NCBI RefSeq assembly: GCF_019303495.1
Contig: NZ_JAEVFI010000028.1
Span: forward strand, 25,608-71,648
Direction: 5' to 3'
Source: Streptomyces sp. JJ66
GTDB taxonomy: Bacteria; Actinomycetota; Actinomycetes; Streptomycetales; Streptomycetaceae
Length of the DNA stretch: 46,041 nucleotides
Shown one piece after another: positions 44,597-46,041 of this stretch (position 1 is its first letter; every line of letters begins with the position of its first letter). The position numbers and the translations under genes are program-made. Under the pieces are notes generated by a model, which ran no database searches, was not told the DNA's origin, and was given only the letters and a program-made list of their open reading frames with translations.

Positions 44597-45889
44597 TTGA
44601 AGCAGCGCCTGCGGCCACCCGGCAGGGGCCTCGCAGCCCCCCTCACCGCCCTCGTCACCGCCCTGTCGCTGACGCTGACCGCCTGCGGCACCGGCAGCGC
44701 CTCCGGCGACGACACACTCACCGTGTGGATCATGGAAGGCACCAACCCCGACGCCGACCCGTTCTTCGACGAGGTGGCCGCCGCGTTCACCGAACGCACC
44801 GGCGCCCGGCTCGACGTCCAGTACGTGCCCTGGCCCGACGCGCACGACAAGTTCACCAAGGCCATGGCGGGCGGCACCACCCCCGACGTCGCCGAGGTCG
44901 GCACCACCTGGACCCCCGAGTTCGCCGACGCCGGAGCCCTGGCCGACCTCACCCCGTTCAGCGAAGCGGCCGGGCTCGGCGAGGACATGGTGCCCGCCCT
45001 GCGCACCGCTGGCACCTACGACGGCAAGCTCTACGGCGTCCCCTGGTACGCGGGCGTGCGCGCCCTGCTGTACCGCGCGGATGTCTTCGCCGAGCACGGG
45101 CTGAGCGCCCCGGCCAGCTGGGAGGAGCTGCGCGAGACCGCCGAGGTGCTGAAGCGGGAGGAGCCCGGCATGCTCCCCTTCCCGGTACCCGGCGACAGCG
45201 AGTACACCCTGGACGCCTTCGTCTGGGGCGCCGGCGGCGACCTGGCCACCCGGGAAGACGGCCGCTGGACGTCGGCGATCAGCCAGCCGGACGCCGTGCG
45301 CGGCGTGGAGTTCTACACCTCGCTGGCCACCGAGCACGGCACCTCGGCCAAGGCGGCCACCACCTGGGACGAGGCGGACCTCGTGGCGGCCATCGGCAGC
45401 GGCAAGGTCGCCATGGCCGTCGCCGGTTCCTGGACGCCCGCGACCCTCCTCGCCGACCACCCGGAGCTGGCGGGCAAACTCGCCGCCGCCCCCCTCCCCG
45501 GCCCCGACGGCGGGCTGAGCCCGTCCTTCCTCGGCGGCTCGCACCTGAGCGTCTTCAACACCGCCACCGACCCGGAGCTGGCCTGGGAGTTCGTCGAGCT
45601 GATGAGCTCGGAGGACTACGCCCGCAAGTGGGCCGAGCAGTCCGGCTACTTCCCCGGGCGCACCTCCCTGGTCGAGCGCGTGGCGCACCAAAAGGACCCG
45701 CTCGTTGCGCCGTTCGCCCGGCAACTGGCCGAGGCCGGGCGCACCGTCCCCGCTACCCCCGCCTACGGCGAGATCCAGGGCAAGAAGACGCTCGCCCGGA
45801 TGGTGCAGGCCATCCTCAGCGGCAAGCAGAGCGTCCAGGAGGCCACCCGGCGGGCCGCCGCCGACATGGACGAGTCCTTTGGCCACTGA
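44597..45889 (+). CDS. ABC transporter sugar-binding lipoprotein
   Basis: 430 residues from TTG 44597, which has GGGAGGAG 7 nt upstream; the GTG at 44549 would place a cysteine-rich stretch before the signal peptide and is unlikely. The signal peptide ends in LTLTAC with lipid acceptor C30. The mature part is a family 1 extracellular solute-binding protein: TLTVWIMEGTNPDADPFFDEVAAAF, VQYVPWPDAHDKFTKAMAGGTTPDVAEVGTTW, YGVPWYAGVRALLYRADVFAEHGL, GKVAMAVAGSW and GGSHLSVFNTA. The ligand is probably an oligosaccharide, unspecified. The next gene overlaps its end. Confidence 0.93.
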   Translation: MKQRLRPPGRGLAAPLTALVTALSLTLTACGTGSASGDDTLTVWIMEGTNPDADPFFDEVAAAFTERTGARLDVQYVPWPDAHDKFTKAMAGGTTPDVAEVGTTWTPEFADAGALADLTPFSEAAGLGEDMVPALRTAGTYDGKLYGVPWYAGVRALLYRADVFAEHGLSAPASWEELRETAEVLKREEPGMLPFPVPGDSEYTLDAFVWGAGGDLATREDGRWTSAISQPDAVRGVEFYTSLATEHGTSAKAATTWDEADLVAAIGSGKVAMAVAGSWTPATLLADHPELAGKLAAAPLPGPDGGLSPSFLGGSHLSVFNTATDPELAWEFVELMSSEDYARKWAEQSGYFPGRTSLVERVAHQKDPLVAPFARQLAEAGRTVPATPAYGEIQGKKTLARMVQAILSGKQSVQEATRRAAADMDESFGH

Positions 45890-46041
45890 GACCCCGGAGG
45901 CCGCCGACGCCCCTGACACACCCGGCACACCCGGCACCCCCGGCGCGACGGCGCCGCCGCGCCCCACCAAGCCCGGGCCGGGCGGGCCGCCGGTGCCGGG
46001 CGCGGCACGGGTGCCGCCCTCCGGCCAGGGCGCCCGCGCCG
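45879..46041 (+). CDS. Partial CDS, probable sugar ABC permease N-terminus
   Basis: A TTG at 45879 overlaps the last codons of the binding-protein gene and opens a frame that stays open to the window edge (54 codons). The visible residues are a proline/glycine-rich leader (LATETPEAADAP, then PGTPG repeats) typical of the cytoplasmic N-terminus of actinomycete sugar ABC permeases; no membrane segment is reached. The assignment rests on position after the binding protein. The start is not supported by a strong ribosome site. Confidence 0.5.
   Translation, partial: MATETPEAADAPDTPGTPGTPGATAPPRPTKPGPGGPPVPGAARVPPSGQGARA

Overview
The window is chromosomal DNA of very high G+C content from an actinomycete. 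Streptomyces or a close relative is the best reading. The evidence is the near-universal G/C third codon position, many GTG and some TTG starts, GTGA/ATGA stop-start overlaps, many leaderless start sites preceded by TAnnnT boxes, a PriA-type HisA, TrpM, a TIGR02234 Trp-operon membrane protein and an HGxxPAAW protein. The gene order dnaE - his - hisI/trpE - trpCMBA - dsbA-like/lgt - gltBD is, from memory, that of the S. coelicolor core. No tRNA, rRNA, CRISPR array, transposase, integrase or phage gene was seen.

Layout: (1) 1-5.6 kb: a DsbA-like protein and a membrane protein on the minus strand, then dnaE (plus) and a tiny basic protein (minus). (2) 5.9-10 kb: a NYN-domain protein, an ABC exporter pair and a membrane protein (plus). 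(3) 10-13 kb: a minus-strand LON-domain/YbaK pair and a beta-solenoid-like membrane protein of unknown function. (4) 13.3-19.3 kb: hisD-hisC-hisB-(two micro-ORFs)-small membrane ORF-hisH-priA-ridA-like-hisF, almost all joined by 4-nt overlaps. (5) 19.4-20.9 kb: a TIGR03085 protein and a proline-rich septum-formation-type membrane protein (minus). (6) 21.1-27.8 kb: hisI-trpE-TIGR02234-HGxxPAAW, then trpC-trpM-trpB-trpA, ending in a perfect 15-bp hairpin. (7) 27.9-33.7 kb (minus): a LytS/LytTR two-component system between two sodium/solute symporters, each with a small DUF485-type partner. (8) 33.9-36.6 kb: a second DsbA-like protein, lgt and a VIT-family metal transporter. (9) 36.9-42.9 kb: gltB-gltD, with a GlnR-like box upstream and a strong terminator downstream. 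(10) 43-46 kb: a lipoprotein whose 3' end lies antisense to a DUF1275 gene, then a sugar-binding lipoprotein and the start of its probable permease.

How the genes work together: the histidine and tryptophan genes are linked by PriA, which in actinomycetes serves both HisA (histidine) and TrpF (tryptophan); no separate trpF is present. hisG, hisE, trpD and trpG are also absent and must lie elsewhere. GltBD supplies glutamate, the amino donor for HisC, and HisH and the missing TrpG use glutamine.

The most unusual sequence is an 83-bp, 92-bp-period direct duplication inside the his operon between hisB and hisH. Each copy encodes the same micro-peptide, and start/stop overlaps carry re-initiation from hisB through to hisH. 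Other points of interest are the symporter/LytTR cassette, the nested regulatory palindromes upstream of hisD and gltB, trpM, and the DUF1275/lipoprotein antisense overlap. Family names come from reading motifs by eye; no database search was run.
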